Below are positions 53,047 through 61,642 of a stretch of 64,000 nt of DNA, piece after piece. Source of the DNA: Petrimonas sp. (lineage in GTDB: Bacteria > Bacteroidota > Bacteroidia > Bacteroidales > Dysgonomonadaceae); assembly GCA_012839475.1 (NCBI GenBank), contig DUNG01000023.1, forward strand, positions 1 to 64,000, given 5' to 3'. Position 1 is the first letter of the stretch. Every line of letters starts with the position of its first letter. Made by a program: the position numbers and the translations under genes. The notes beneath the pieces were generated by a model that did not search any database, was not told the DNA's origin, and worked only from the letters and a program-made list of their open reading frames with translations.

Positions 53047-53900
53047 ACCAGCTTGTCTCCTATATTTCGGAGTGCATCGATGAACCTATCGTGACGTTTA
53101 AACCGGTTTCGGGTGGCAGCATCTCATCGGCTTACCGACTGGAAACCAGGTCGAAGACCTATTTCCTGAAGGTAAACCGGGAGCCGACCGCGCTAACCAT
53201 GTTTCAAGCGGAACAAGCGGGATTGGAAGCTATTGAAAAAACCAAAACCATCGCCGTGCCGCATGTGCATCTGATTGGTTCACTCGGCAGCCAGGATTTC
53301 TTGTTGATGGAGCACGTGGAGAGTAAGCGCCCTGACGGGTCGGACTACCAACGACTGGGCATGCAGCTGGGCCGACTGCACCAAACCGCGGGCGAGCAGT
53401 TCGGTTTCACGGGCGATAACTTTATCGGCAGCCTGCCTCAAAGCAACCGAAACCACGCTGACTGGCCGGAATTCTATTGGCGGGAAAGAATCCTGCCTCA
53501 GCTCGAGATGGCACGACGAAAAGGGCTACTTCCTGAAAAAGCGATTCCAACCGAAAGGAAGGCGGTCAACCTCTTCACCCAAGTTTTCGGCGAGGTGAAA
53601 CCGGTGCTGCTACACGGCGACCTCTGGGGTGGCAACTACCTGATCGCGAGCGACGGCACGCCCTACCTGATTGATCCCGCCACCTATTACGGTCACTCGA
53701 TGGTAGATGTCGCGATGAGCCACCTTTTCGGTGGCTTCGGCACTCTCTTTTACGAAGCATACCACGAACAGATACCACGAACTGACAACCACGATGTCCA
53801 AATCGACCTGTACCAACTCTACTTCCTGCTGGTCCATCTGAACCTTTTCGGTAGCGGGTACTACGCCTCGGTCGCGTCTATCTTGAAGCGCTATTTTTAA
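53043..53900 (+). CDS. Fructosamine kinase family protein
   Basis: This 285-aa kinase is probably a protein/sugar deglycation enzyme that phosphorylates ketosamines on C3 so that they fall off glycated amines. The family is recognised from [14 protein letters not shown] (nucleotide loop), FLKVNREP (Lys), FLLMEHVE (hinge), catalytic [12 protein letters not shown] and metal-binding [23 protein letters not shown]. It overlaps valS by 4 bp and is co-transcribed. Ribulosamine or erythrulosamine kinase activity is likely for bacterial members (known of the family). Confidence 0.92.
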   Translation: MNQLVSYISECIDEPIVTFKPVSGGSISSAYRLETRSKTYFLKVNREPTALTMFQAEQAGLEAIEKTKTIAVPHVHLIGSLGSQDFLLMEHVESKRPDGSDYQRLGMQLGRLHQTAGEQFGFTGDNFIGSLPQSNRNHADWPEFYWRERILPQLEMARRKGLLPEKAIPTERKAVNLFTQVFGEVKPVLLHGDLWGGNYLIASDGTPYLIDPATYYGHSMVDVAMSHLFGGFGTLFYEAYHEQIPRTDNHDVQIDLYQLYFLLVHLNLFGSGYYASVASILKRYF

Positions 53901-54109
53901 ATAAAAGATACCACGTTCGTCACCGGGAAAGAAAATCTCGGTAAATTTGGGTATTTGTACCAATTGTCGTTAATTTGTACTTGGGTGGCGGTCAGTTAAA
54001 TAACCATGAAAAATCTGATATAGTTATTGGTATTACAGAAAGAAAATATTTTCGATATGATTTTTTGAAAAGCAAGGAGCGAGTATAACGTTACAATGAA
54101 TTTAAAACT

Positions 54110-55645
54110 ATGAAACATCTAATAGCAACGGTATTATTGAGTATAATATTAATACCCAGTTTGTTCTCACAAAACCATTCAAGTGCAGCGCTGACCATAG
54201 ATTTTGAGTCACGCCCTCACGAATATAGTGAGATGATTTTCGGATATTTTATTGAGCATTTTCATCGTCAAATTTATGGTGGAATTTATGAACCTGGTTC
54301 AAAATTATCCGATGAGCAAGGGTTTAGAAAAGACGTGGTTGATGCACTTCGTGAATTAAAGGTTCCCGTGGTTCGTTATCCAGGAGGTTGCTTTGTGTCG
54401 ACTTACCACTGGAAAAAAGGTGTGGGTGAAAACAGGATACCCGTCTACGATAAATCGTGGCACGTGGAAGATCCCAACACGTTTGGAACGGACGAGTATA
54501 TCGCATGGTGTAAAAAAATAGGTGCAGAACCCTATATTTGTACCAATGCCGGAACAGGGACTCCTGAGGAGATGAGCGACTGGCTTGAATATTGCAACCT
54601 GAACGTTGGAGAGTATGGAAGAATGCGTATTGCCAATGGCTACCCCGAACCACATAAGGTGAAATATTGGAGCATTGGAAATGAAAACTACGGCTCTTGG
54701 GAACTGGGTGCGAAAACCGCGGATGAATGGAGTTATTTGGTGCGTGAATCCGCGAAATTAATGTTAAGCGTTGATCAGGATATCAAGCTTTTTGCAGCAG
54801 CACTGGCAGATGATAATTGGACCATCCCATTGTTAGAAAGAGCGGGACAATATTTAAGCTACGTTTCAATACATGGTTACTGGGATTTTATGGTAGAAAA
54901 TAATACGCCATCTGACTACGTAACATGTATGCTTAAAACCACCATGCCTGAAAAACAGATTCTGCGAACCATTGATATATTAAAAAAAACAGGGTTCGAT
55001 AAACAAATTAAAATCGCGTTTGACGAATGGAACCTGAAAAACTGGCACCACCCTGGCCATGGACAACACCGTAAAGGCCAGGATATAGAAGCCAGGGACG
55101 GTAACGATGATAACTCCCTTTACACCATGGCCGATGCGCTTTTTTCAGCCTGCTTTTTGAATGCCTGTTTACGCCACTCAAACTATGTTGAAATGGCCAA
55201 TATGTCTCCGGTAGTGAATACAAGAGGTCCGCTGTTTGTACATCCCGAGGGGATTGTAAAGCGAACAACTTACCATGTTATGCAGATGTACGCGACAAAG
55301 CTTCAACCCAACATTTTGCCTGTCACTATTCAATCGGATGAGCTTAGCAAAGATGGGCAATCAGTTCCAATTGTTGACGCCATTGTAACATGTAGTGATG
55401 ATAAAAAACAACTGGTCATTGCACTGGTAAATAAAGATCCTAAGGCGGAGGTAATTTGTGATTTAGGGATTAACGGTATTGATGGAAATATCACTGCAAC
55501 TATGCTTTCTGGCGATTCTACGGAAGCTTTCAATGATATTGACAATCCGAACCGAGTAGTTCCACAAGAGCGGAAAATGATAATTAAGGGGGGAAAAGTT
55601 ACTATTCCCGCACATTCACTGGTTTTCTTGCCAATATTGTTGTAG
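54110..55645 (+). CDS. Alpha-L-arabinofuranosidase, GH51
   Basis: This is a secreted enzyme removing arabinofuranose from arabinan or arabinoxylan. Signal peptide ends near SLFSQ. GH51 signatures: FGYFIEHFHRQIYGGIYEPGS, VVRYPGGCFVSTYHWKKGVG, acid/base Glu192 in WSIGNENYGSWE, nucleophile Glu306 in FDEWNLKNW. The C-terminal beta-sandwich ends in IPAHSLVFLPIL. Length 511 aa. The gene is clearly more AT-rich than valS before and the genes after it, matching instead the SusCD block at 3399-13151, which suggests separate acquisition. A small AACAC/GTGTT hairpin at 55656 follows. Confidence 0.95.
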   Translation: MKHLIATVLLSIILIPSLFSQNHSSAALTIDFESRPHEYSEMIFGYFIEHFHRQIYGGIYEPGSKLSDEQGFRKDVVDALRELKVPVVRYPGGCFVSTYHWKKGVGENRIPVYDKSWHVEDPNTFGTDEYIAWCKKIGAEPYICTNAGTGTPEEMSDWLEYCNLNVGEYGRMRIANGYPEPHKVKYWSIGNENYGSWELGAKTADEWSYLVRESAKLMLSVDQDIKLFAAALADDNWTIPLLERAGQYLSYVSIHGYWDFMVENNTPSDYVTCMLKTTMPEKQILRTIDILKKTGFDKQIKIAFDEWNLKNWHHPGHGQHRKGQDIEARDGNDDNSLYTMADALFSACFLNACLRHSNYVEMANMSPVVNTRGPLFVHPEGIVKRTTYHVMQMYATKLQPNILPVTIQSDELSKDGQSVPIVDAIVTCSDDKKQLVIALVNKDPKAEVICDLGINGIDGNITATMLSGDSTEAFNDIDNPNRVVPQERKMIIKGGKVTIPAHSLVFLPILL

Positions 55646-55655
55646 TGAAAGACTG

Positions 55656-55696
55656 AACACTTAGGTGTTGATAAAAAAGATTTTGATGTATATTTG
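55656..55696 (+). promoter_or_regulatory. GH51 hairpin and promoter of the DUF1080 gene
   Basis: AACAC-TTAG-GTGTT (55656-55669) is a small hairpin after GH51. TATATTTG at 55689-55696 matches TAnnTTTG, and GTTG at 55667-55670 could be a -33 box with an 18-nt spacer, one short of the usual range. Confidence 0.4.
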
Positions 55697-55730
55697 TTCT
55701 TTGTATGTGAAACTTTAATATAATAAGCGT

Positions 55731-56465
55731 ATGAAAAAGAGTGTTTTTTTAATTGTTTCAGTTGTCTTGCTTCGCGTGTTTGCGATTTCAGCGCAGTGGA
55801 CGCCCCAGCAAACGGAATGGTATTACCCTGAACCTGAAAAAGTGACTCCCGGGGTGCAAGCGGGAGCTCCACCTTCTGATGCCATCGTGTTGTTTGATGG
55901 GAAGGACTTGTCTAAATGGGTGAACTCAAAGGGTCAAAAACCCGAGTGGACGGTGGCCGATGGAGTGCTTTCTGTGAAACCGGGTACAGGGGATATATTG
56001 ACCAAAGAGCACTTTGGGGACTGCCAGTTGCATATTGAATTTCGATCACCCGCTCCGGAGAATCACCATGGGCAGAATCGGGGTAACAGCGGCATCTTGT
56101 TGATGAAGCAGTACGAGGTACAAGTGCTGGATGGGGATAATAACCACACCTACGTGAATGGTATGGTGGGAAGCATCTATAAGCAGTCGGCACCTTCGGT
56201 CAACGCGTACACCAAAAACGGGGAGTGGCAGGTGTACGACATCTACTGGAAGGCACCGAGGTTTGGCACTGGGGGGGAGTTGGAGTCACCAGCCATGATA
56301 ACCGTGGTGCTAAATGGTATCGTTATACAGAACAACTTCATCCTGAAGGGACACACGCCTTACATTGGTTTACCGGAATATCAGCCGCACGGGCGACTTC
56401 CCTTGATGCTTCAAGATCACGGGACCGAGGTTTCATTTAGGAACATTTGGATTCGTAACTTGTGA
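55731..56465 (+). CDS. DUF1080 / 3-keto-disaccharide hydrolase domain protein
   Basis: This is a secreted concanavalin-like beta-sandwich protein of 244 aa. Signal peptide (cleavage near AISAQ). The family shows IVLFDGKDLSKWVN, WTVADGVLSVKPGTGDILTKEHFGDCQLHIEFRSP-type strands (broken here), GNSGILLMKQYEVQVLD and the terminal GTEVSFRNIWIRNL. Related domains are now linked to hydrolysis of 3-keto-glycosides made by Gfo/Idh/MocA oxidoreductases. This fits the remnant of such an oxidoreductase immediately downstream (56495-56830), so a 3-keto pathway may once have been encoded here. Confidence 0.9.
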   Translation: MKKSVFLIVSVVLLRVFAISAQWTPQQTEWYYPEPEKVTPGVQAGAPPSDAIVLFDGKDLSKWVNSKGQKPEWTVADGVLSVKPGTGDILTKEHFGDCQLHIEFRSPAPENHHGQNRGNSGILLMKQYEVQVLDGDNNHTYVNGMVGSIYKQSAPSVNAYTKNGEWQVYDIYWKAPRFGTGGELESPAMITVVLNGIVIQNNFILKGHTPYIGLPEYQPHGRLPLMLQDHGTEVSFRNIWIRNL

Positions 56466-56494
56466 AGACAGGCACATAATAACTGATTAATATC

Positions 56495-56830
56495 TTGACA
56501 TTAACAAGACGTTCTTTTATAAAAACATCCGCCGCCCTGGCGGCGGGTTTGGCAGTACCCACTTACTTAAAGGCCGGTACGCTCTCCTCAAGTGACCGGG
56601 TGAACATGGCACTATGGGTGAAGCAGCCGGCTAACTTGCCGCTTACCATCTAGGCGTCCGGAGGTAACTACCTTTTTCCCGACTGGATGCATGAAACATT
56701 CGACACACAGTCCGTTTTGTATCGATTTGATGACTACCTGTTGTCATGGGAACATAACGCGGGTATCGAATCGGGTCCTTACGGGAAAAATCACGGTCTA
56801 GTATTCACGGGTGGCAATTGCCACCCGTGA
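56495..56830 (+). pseudogene. Remnant of a Tat-exported Gfo/Idh/MocA oxidoreductase
   Basis: Reading one frame from TTG 56495 gives LTLTRRSFIKTSAALAAGLA, a twin-arginine signal, then a short DRVNMAL segment where the Rossmann fold should begin. The frame jumps directly to sequence of the C-terminal domain (ASGGNYLFPDWMHETFDTQ, LSWEHNAGIESGPYGKNHG). In a whole gene roughly 200 residues lie between. A TAG at 56651 interrupts the frame, and the gene ends early at TGA 56828, inside a perfect palindrome. So it has an internal in-frame deletion, a nonsense codon and a 3' truncation. Family assignment rests on the Tat signal and the C-terminal block from memory. Confidence 0.75.
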
Positions 56831-56831
56831 A
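56804..56831. repeat. Perfect 28-bp palindrome
   Basis: The 14 bases from 56804 (TTCACGGGTGGCAA) are followed directly by their exact reverse complement, with no loop. It marks the 3' end of the oxidoreductase remnant. Such loopless palindromes can arise from template switching at a rearrangement, or act as dimer-binding or recombination sites. Confidence 0.8.
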
Positions 56832-56875
56832 CTGTCAACCACAGAACTTCCGGATTGGCGTCTTTTGGGTTCAAA

Positions 56876-58072
56876 ATGTTTAAAAAAATATTGTTGATGA
56901 GGGCATTATTGACAAACTTATTGCTTGTCGTTTTCTTTTTATCGGTATTTGGACAAAAAGCGAAAAAATATGATGTCGCCGCGTTTGTTTATCCCGCGTA
57001 TGCTGCGGATGACCCGCGTTTACGTCCTTTCTGGCCGCATGGTATAGGTGAATGGGAGACCGTTGCTACCATGCAACAACGGAACCCCGGGCATTACTGG
57101 AATCGCCAACCCCTTTGGGGGTATATCAATGAAGCCGACCCTAACGTGATGGCCATGGAGATTGATGTGGCCACGGAGCATGGGGTGAACGTGTTTATCT
57201 TCGACTGGTACTGGTACGATGGCCGCCCGTTCATGGAGACCACGCTCGACAACGGTTTCCTGAAAGCGAAAAACGTGGATAAGATGAAGTTTTACCTGAT
57301 GTGGGCAAACCACGAGGTGGTGAACGTGTGGGATACCCGGCTGGCGGGCATAAACGAGCATAACGTGATCTGGACGGGTAAGGTGGACCGTCAGGAGTTT
57401 GAGAAAATTTGCAAGCGAAATATTGAGAAATATTTCAAACACCCGCGCTATTACACAATCGACGGTAAACCGGTCTTTATGATCTATGATATTCCAGAAC
57501 TGATAGCGGGATTAGGAGGCATGGAGGAAACGATAGATGCCCTTGAATGGTTCGTGGAGGAAACCAAGAAAGCTGGTTTCCCTGGGTTAGACCTGCAATT
57601 AACCATGTGGGGGCAAAACGTGAACCACAGTGGGGTGGATGGCAGTAGAACCAGTGAGCCAGACCCGAGATTCGTGAAAAAACTGGGTTTCACCAGTGCC
57701 ACGCACTATCAGTTTGTCCATTTCACGGACGTGAACCGAGATTATCTGCAGATCATGGAAGAGGTGAAAAAGGCGTGGGCAGATATCGATGCCACGTTCG
57801 ATCTGGTATATTACCCCCATATCAGCGTGGGCTGGGACAATAGTCCCCGGACGGCAAGAAGTGCCGTGGTGAAAAACAATACCCCCGAAAACTTCGCGAA
57901 AGCGCTGAGGATGGCGAAGGAGTACGTGGATAGCCACCCCAGGCAAGCCCCGTTGATAACCATCAACAGTTGGAATGAGTGGACGGAAACAAGTTACTTG
58001 CAACCGTGTAACATCTTTGGCTACGGCTACCTGGAGGCGGTAAAGGAGGTTTTCTGCCCGGCGGGACAATAA
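56876..58072 (+). CDS. Glycosyltransferase WbsX-like / GH99-type secreted protein
   Basis: This 398-aa protein belongs to the WbsX-like family (a GH99-related barrel; some members are annotated as polysaccharide biosynthesis proteins). ATG 56876 gives a hydrophobic N-terminus ending FLSVFGQ, consistent with export, so a degradative role is more likely than glycan synthesis. Conserved blocks: VAAFVYPAYAADDPR, the WNRQPLWGYINEADPNVM region, GVNVFIFDWYWYDGRPF, KFYLMWANHEVVNVW and INSWNEWTETSYLQP. The TTG at 56855 is rejected as start. The oxidoreductase remnant lies just upstream. Confidence 0.85.
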   Translation: MFKKILLMRALLTNLLLVVFFLSVFGQKAKKYDVAAFVYPAYAADDPRLRPFWPHGIGEWETVATMQQRNPGHYWNRQPLWGYINEADPNVMAMEIDVATEHGVNVFIFDWYWYDGRPFMETTLDNGFLKAKNVDKMKFYLMWANHEVVNVWDTRLAGINEHNVIWTGKVDRQEFEKICKRNIEKYFKHPRYYTIDGKPVFMIYDIPELIAGLGGMEETIDALEWFVEETKKAGFPGLDLQLTMWGQNVNHSGVDGSRTSEPDPRFVKKLGFTSATHYQFVHFTDVNRDYLQIMEEVKKAWADIDATFDLVYYPHISVGWDNSPRTARSAVVKNNTPENFAKALRMAKEYVDSHPRQAPLITINSWNEWTETSYLQPCNIFGYGYLEAVKEVFCPAGQ

Positions 58073-58161
58073 AACTCTTAGGGAGGCAGCGAGCGTGAAG
58101 CCAGGATACCTGTTCCTACTTGAACCCTTGGCCATGCCTGAAAATAAATATAGCCGATTGT

Positions 58162-58192
58162 TTTGATAATTGGAATAAAATCATTACTTTTG
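58162..58192 (+). promoter_or_regulatory. Promoter of rpmI-rplT
   Basis: TTTG (58162-58165), a 19-nt spacer and TACTTTTG (58185-58192) match the consensus at every fixed position. Transcription would begin near 58199, so the ribosomal genes are driven from their own promoter. Confidence 0.8.
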
Positions 58193-58257
58193 CAAACTTT
58201 TTTGAACCTGAAAAGGGGAAAAAGGGTGACAATATAAACTTATTCAAACTGAGCAAA

Positions 58258-58452
58258 ATGCCAAAGATCAAGACTAATTCCGGTGCCAAAAAGAGGTTCG
58301 CCCTTACCGGAACAGGAAAAATCAAGAGGAAACATGCTTACAAGAGTCACATTCTCACGAAAAAGACCAAGAAGCAGAAGAGGAATCTAACGCACACGGG
58401 CCTGGTTCACAAGGCCGACGAGAAGAATGTCAAGACCTTGTTGGGTCTGTGA
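58258..58452 (+). CDS. rpmI: 50S ribosomal protein L35
   Basis: This is a 64-aa, strongly basic ribosomal protein. The start at 58258 gives the family N-terminus [31 protein letters not shown]; the longer frame from 58120 would place the promoter inside the gene. [15 protein letters not shown] is the conserved basic core. It is followed 102 bp later by rplT, as in most bacteria. infC and thrS, which normally precede it, are missing here. Confidence 0.98.
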   Translation: MPKIKTNSGAKKRFALTGTGKIKRKHAYKSHILTKKTKKQKRNLTHTGLVHKADEKNVKTLLGL

Positions 58453-58554
58453 TGAAGTGAGTAACAGTTTCACGTAAACGATTTATTAACAGGATGTATA
58501 TGCACCTAAGGGCTCCGCGTGACGGGGACGCTATCATTCAAAACAAGTAACATT

Positions 58555-58899
58555 ATGCCAAGATCAGTCAATCATGTTGCATCGCGCAACCGCAGGAAAA
58601 AAATCCTGAAATTAACCAGAGGCTATTACGGTGCACGCAAGAACGTGTGGACGGTAGCCAAGAACACGTGGGAGAAAGGGTTGACCTACGCCTACCGTGA
58701 CCGAAAAAAGAAAAAACGCAACTTCCGCTCGTTGTGGATACAGCGTATTAACGCTGCTGCCCGAGAGCATGGGATGTCCTACTCTCGCCTGATGGGTGCG
58801 CTGCATAAGAACAACATCGAAATTAACCGCAAGGTACTTGCCGACCTGGCGATGAACCATCCCGAAGCTTTTAAAGCGATCGTTGACAAGGTGAAGTAG
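58555..58899 (+). CDS. rplT: 50S ribosomal protein L20
   Basis: This is a 114-aa protein binding 23S rRNA, needed early in large-subunit assembly. Start 58555 gives [32 protein letters not shown], the standard N-terminus; the GTG at 58519 is rejected. [29 protein letters not shown] is the conserved C-terminal block. In the 102-nt gap after rpmI a GCGT/ACGC hairpin (58517-58531) is visible; L20 controls its own mRNA in other bacteria, but no evidence of that can be claimed here. A strong terminator follows. Confidence 0.98.
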   Translation: MPRSVNHVASRNRRKKILKLTRGYYGARKNVWTVAKNTWEKGLTYAYRDRKKKKRNFRSLWIQRINAAAREHGMSYSRLMGALHKNNIEINRKVLADLAMNHPEAFKAIVDKVK

Positions 58900-58922
58900 C
58901 CGGGAAGAATGACAAAATAGTG

Positions 58923-58962
58923 AAAGAGGGAGGGGTTCTAACTAGGGCTTCTCCCTCTTTTT
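58923..58962 (+). terminator. Intrinsic terminator after rplT
   Basis: A perfect 10-bp stem AAAGAGGGAG (58923-58932) / CTCCCTCTTT (58951-58960) with an 18-nt loop runs directly into more T (58958-58962). This is a classic rho-independent terminator. Confidence 0.88.
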
Positions 58963-59050
58963 GGTCTTGTATGGATGTTGATGGATATGCGTAGCTGGGT
59001 GATAGTGCACCACCTTGGCACACATGGGAAGAAAAAAGAGAATGTAATAA

Positions 59051-60187
59051 ATGAATGATATGAGGAAAAAATGGTTGTTTACGCTAGCTTGCCCACTCGT
59101 GGGTTTGCTTTTGACGGGAATGCTTGTCGGTTGTAACCCGAAAGGTAAGGAGGCATCGGGTGAGGTGATCTACACGAACCCGCTGCCGGTGGCTTTTGGT
59201 GACCCGTTTATCCTGTCAGCATCAGATGGGTATTATTATATGTACGGTACGGGCGGAGTGGAAAAGGGGTTCGGGGCATATCGCTCCGATAACTTGGTCG
59301 ATTGGGAGTTCGTGGGACAGGTCTATTCGGGAAATCAACCGAGATCGTGGACAGTAAAGAACTACTGGGCACCGGAAGTGTACGAGGTTGATGGAAAGTA
59401 TTTGATGTTTTTTAGTGCCGACTGGAAGGTGAACCCTACTGATGAACTGGAGAACTTTAGGATCGGGGTGGCGGTGGCTGATGAGCCAACGGGACCTTTC
59501 ATTGAGGTATCGGATGAGCCGCTGTTTGACCCGGGTTACCCGATTATCGATGCGAATATCCTGCGCCACGAGGGGAGGACTTATCTCTATTATTCCCGTT
59601 GCTGCTACAAGCACCCGGTGGAGAGCGAGGTGGCCGGGTGGGCAAGGGCGCAGGGCCTTTTCGAGGAGATCGAGGAGAGCTGGGTGTATGGTGTTGAAAT
59701 ATCAAACGACTTCACGACGGTAATCGGCGAGCCGATGTTGCTTTTGCAGCCACCTTCCACCATGGATGACCCGCAGACGGAGTGGGAGAGCCGGTCGGTA
59801 ACGAGTGGTGAGGTGAACCGACGTTGGACAGAGGGATCGTTTGCCTTTGAACATAACGGTACGATCTACATGATGTATTCGGCAAACTATTTTGGGGGAC
59901 AGAATTACGCGGTGGGGTATGCCACGGCCGATCACCCGCTGGGGCCGTTTACCAAGGCGGATAATAATCCAGTGTTGCAGAAGAACATCGAGCAAGGGGG
60001 TGAGGTGACCGGTACAGGGCATAATATGGTGTTTTGGTCGAGTGACAGTACCAAGATGTACTGCGTGTACCACGGGCGGACCGAGAAGACGGGCAATGAG
60101 CGGGTAGTCTTTATCGACGAGATGAAGATCGATGAGAACGGGGTGCTCACGGTCGATGGCCCATCTACCACGCCAAAAGCTTTATAA
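59051..60187 (+). CDS. GH43 family glycosidase, lipoprotein
   Basis: This is the third GH43 enzyme in the window, 378 aa, with no accessory domain. ATG 59051 or 59060 both give a lipoprotein signal (MLVGC, Cys28 from the first). The propeller shows the base Asp in AFGDPFILSASDGYYYMYGTG, WAPEVYEVDGKYLMFFSA, DANILRHEGRTYLYYSRC and the acid Glu in WTEGSFAFEHNGTIYMMYSAN. GGEVTGTGHNMVFW carries the His that ligates the central metal in the family. It is followed by intergenic heptamer repeats. Likely an arabinofuranosidase or xylosidase; substrate is not defined by the sequence. Confidence 0.92.
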   Translation: MNDMRKKWLFTLACPLVGLLLTGMLVGCNPKGKEASGEVIYTNPLPVAFGDPFILSASDGYYYMYGTGGVEKGFGAYRSDNLVDWEFVGQVYSGNQPRSWTVKNYWAPEVYEVDGKYLMFFSADWKVNPTDELENFRIGVAVADEPTGPFIEVSDEPLFDPGYPIIDANILRHEGRTYLYYSRCCYKHPVESEVAGWARAQGLFEEIEESWVYGVEISNDFTTVIGEPMLLLQPPSTMDDPQTEWESRSVTSGEVNRRWTEGSFAFEHNGTIYMMYSANYFGGQNYAVGYATADHPLGPFTKADNNPVLQKNIEQGGEVTGTGHNMVFWSSDSTKMYCVYHGRTEKTGNERVVFIDEMKIDENGVLTVDGPSTTPKAL

Positions 60188-60264
60188 CTGGTGAGATTGT
60201 TTTGACTGGGGTGTATACGAGCTGTTGGGTTGCAAAAGACAACCCCACCCTTAATTCCAACGGT

Positions 60265-60305
60265 ATTGCTCATTGCTCATTGCTCATTGCTAATTGCTAA
60301 TTGAT
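60265..60305. repeat. 7-bp tandem repeat (ATTGCTC/ATTGCTA), about six units
   Basis: Units ATTGCTC x3, ATTGCTA x2 and a final ATTGATA run head to tail, ending 4 bp before the ATG at 60310. Changes in unit number would change the spacing to the start codon. Confidence 0.85.
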
Positions 60306-60309
60306 AAGT

Positions 60310-60813
60310 ATGGGTGTGAATACTATAAAAGAACGAGAACATGTGGAACGTGTAATTAGGGAGTGTACCCTCTGTAACGTAGGGATGGTGGATGAGGAGG
60401 GTGTTCCGTACGTGATCCCAATGAATTTCGGGTATGAGGAGGGGGTAATCTACTTACACTCTGCGCAGGAGGGGCGTTCTATCACTATCCTCGAGAAGAA
60501 TCCGCTGGTTTGTATAACCTTTTCTACCTTTACCGCGTTGTCGTGGCAACACGAGGAGGTGGCGTGTAGCTACCGACTGCAAGGTGAAAGCGTGATCTGT
60601 TACGGCAGGGTGTTGTTCGAGGAGGATCACGAGGAGAAGGTGCAGGCACTGAACCGGATCATGTATCACTACACGGGACGGGAGTTTAGCTATTCAGATC
60701 CCGCCGTGAAGAACGTGAAGGTGTGGAAGGTAGTGATCGAGGAGGCATCGGTGCGGGAGTTTGGGAAGCCGAGCAAGAACGCCTTGCGCTTTCGTTCGAG
60801 TCGTCCCATGTGA
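60310..60813 (+). CDS. Pyridoxamine 5'-phosphate oxidase-like (NimA-type) flavin-binding protein
   Basis: This split-barrel FMN-binding protein of 167 aa belongs to the group that includes nitroimidazole-resistance NimA proteins. ATG 60310 is used; the TTG at 60301 is part of a tandem repeat. Characteristic stretches: ECTLCNVGMVDEEGVPYVIPMNFGYEEGVIYLHSA, ILEKNPLVCITF, YRLQGESVICYGRVLFEE and YHYTGREFSY. The Nim group shares this fold and a conserved His/aromatic flavin contact, but resistance should not be assumed. The spacing to the upstream heptamer repeat is unusually tight. Confidence 0.88.
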   Translation: MGVNTIKEREHVERVIRECTLCNVGMVDEEGVPYVIPMNFGYEEGVIYLHSAQEGRSITILEKNPLVCITFSTFTALSWQHEEVACSYRLQGESVICYGRVLFEEDHEEKVQALNRIMYHYTGREFSYSDPAVKNVKVWKVVIEEASVREFGKPSKNALRFRSSRPM

Positions 60814-60856
60814 TGGCGGAACATGGCTGCCAACTGTTTACGTTAAAAAATGAAGC

Positions 60857-61642
60857 ATGATTACTAGCTTGCAAAACCCGTTCATCAAGAACGTGGTAAA
60901 ACTGTCGAAGGCCAGGGAGCGCATGGAGCAGCAACGCTTCGTTATTGAAGGGGCCAGGGAGCTCTCGCTGGCTCTGGAAGGGGGCTATGAGATCGTGGAG
61001 CTGTACGTTTGCAGGGAGCTATTCGCCACTACCCGCTACCCGGGGGTGTTGACCACGATTCCTGAGAAGGTTGTCGTTGAGGTATCCCGTGAGGTGTTTC
61101 GGAAGATGGTGTACCGGGAAAGCTCGGACGGCGTGGTGGCGCTGGCCAAGCCTAAGGAACATAAGTTGGGCGACCTGAGGTTGGGTTCAAACCCGTTTGT
61201 GATTATCCTGGAGGCGGTGGAGAAGCCGGGTAACCTGGGGGCGGTGCTGAGGACGGCCGATGCCGCCGGGGTGGACGCGGTGGTGGTGTGCGACCCGAGG
61301 ACGGATCTTTACAACCCAAACGTGGTGCGTTCGAGCGTGGGGACGCTCTTCACCGTGCAGACCGCTCGATGCACGTCGGTAGAGGCGCTGGAGTGGCTCC
61401 GAGAGAACGGTATTGCCTCATACGCGGCCGAGCTGCAAGCAGCCGAGTGGTACCAAGATGTTGATTTCACCGGTCCCTCCGCTATCGTGATGGGTACGGA
61501 GGCGGAAGGGTTGACCGACTTTTGGGTCGACAATTCGACGAAGCGCATTAAGATTCCCATGCGGGGGAAGATCGATTCACTGAACGTGTCGGTCTCCACG
61601 GCCGTGCTCACCTTCGAAGCGATGCGGCAGAGGGGGTATTAA
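60857..61642 (+). CDS. TrmH/SpoU-family RNA 2'-O-methyltransferase
   Basis: This is an RNA ribose methyltransferase of 261 aa. An N-terminal substrate-binding domain (SLQNPFIKNVVKLSKARERMEQQRFVIEGARE) precedes the knotted SPOUT domain with motif 1 ILEAVEKPGNLGAVLRTADAAGVDAVV, motif 2 AIVMGTEAEGLTDFW and motif 3 IPMRGKIDSLNVSVSTAVLTFE. RNA target (rRNA or tRNA) unknown. Its final codons and stop are in the first copy of the 21-bp direct repeat bounding foldback element B. Confidence 0.95.
   Translation: MITSLQNPFIKNVVKLSKARERMEQQRFVIEGARELSLALEGGYEIVELYVCRELFATTRYPGVLTTIPEKVVVEVSREVFRKMVYRESSDGVVALAKPKEHKLGDLRLGSNPFVIILEAVEKPGNLGAVLRTADAAGVDAVVVCDPRTDLYNPNVVRSSVGTLFTVQTARCTSVEALEWLRENGIASYAAELQAAEWYQDVDFTGPSAIVMGTEAEGLTDFWVDNSTKRIKIPMRGKIDSLNVSVSTAVLTFEAMRQRGY

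Noticed and set aside
58120-58257. Long N-terminal extension of L35
   Set aside because: The extension would contain the consensus promoter at 58162-58192, and the family starts at MPKIK.
60265-60305. Tandem repeats at 60265 and 22542 as CRISPR arrays
   Set aside because: Units are 7 and 15 bp with no spacers, and no cas genes are present.
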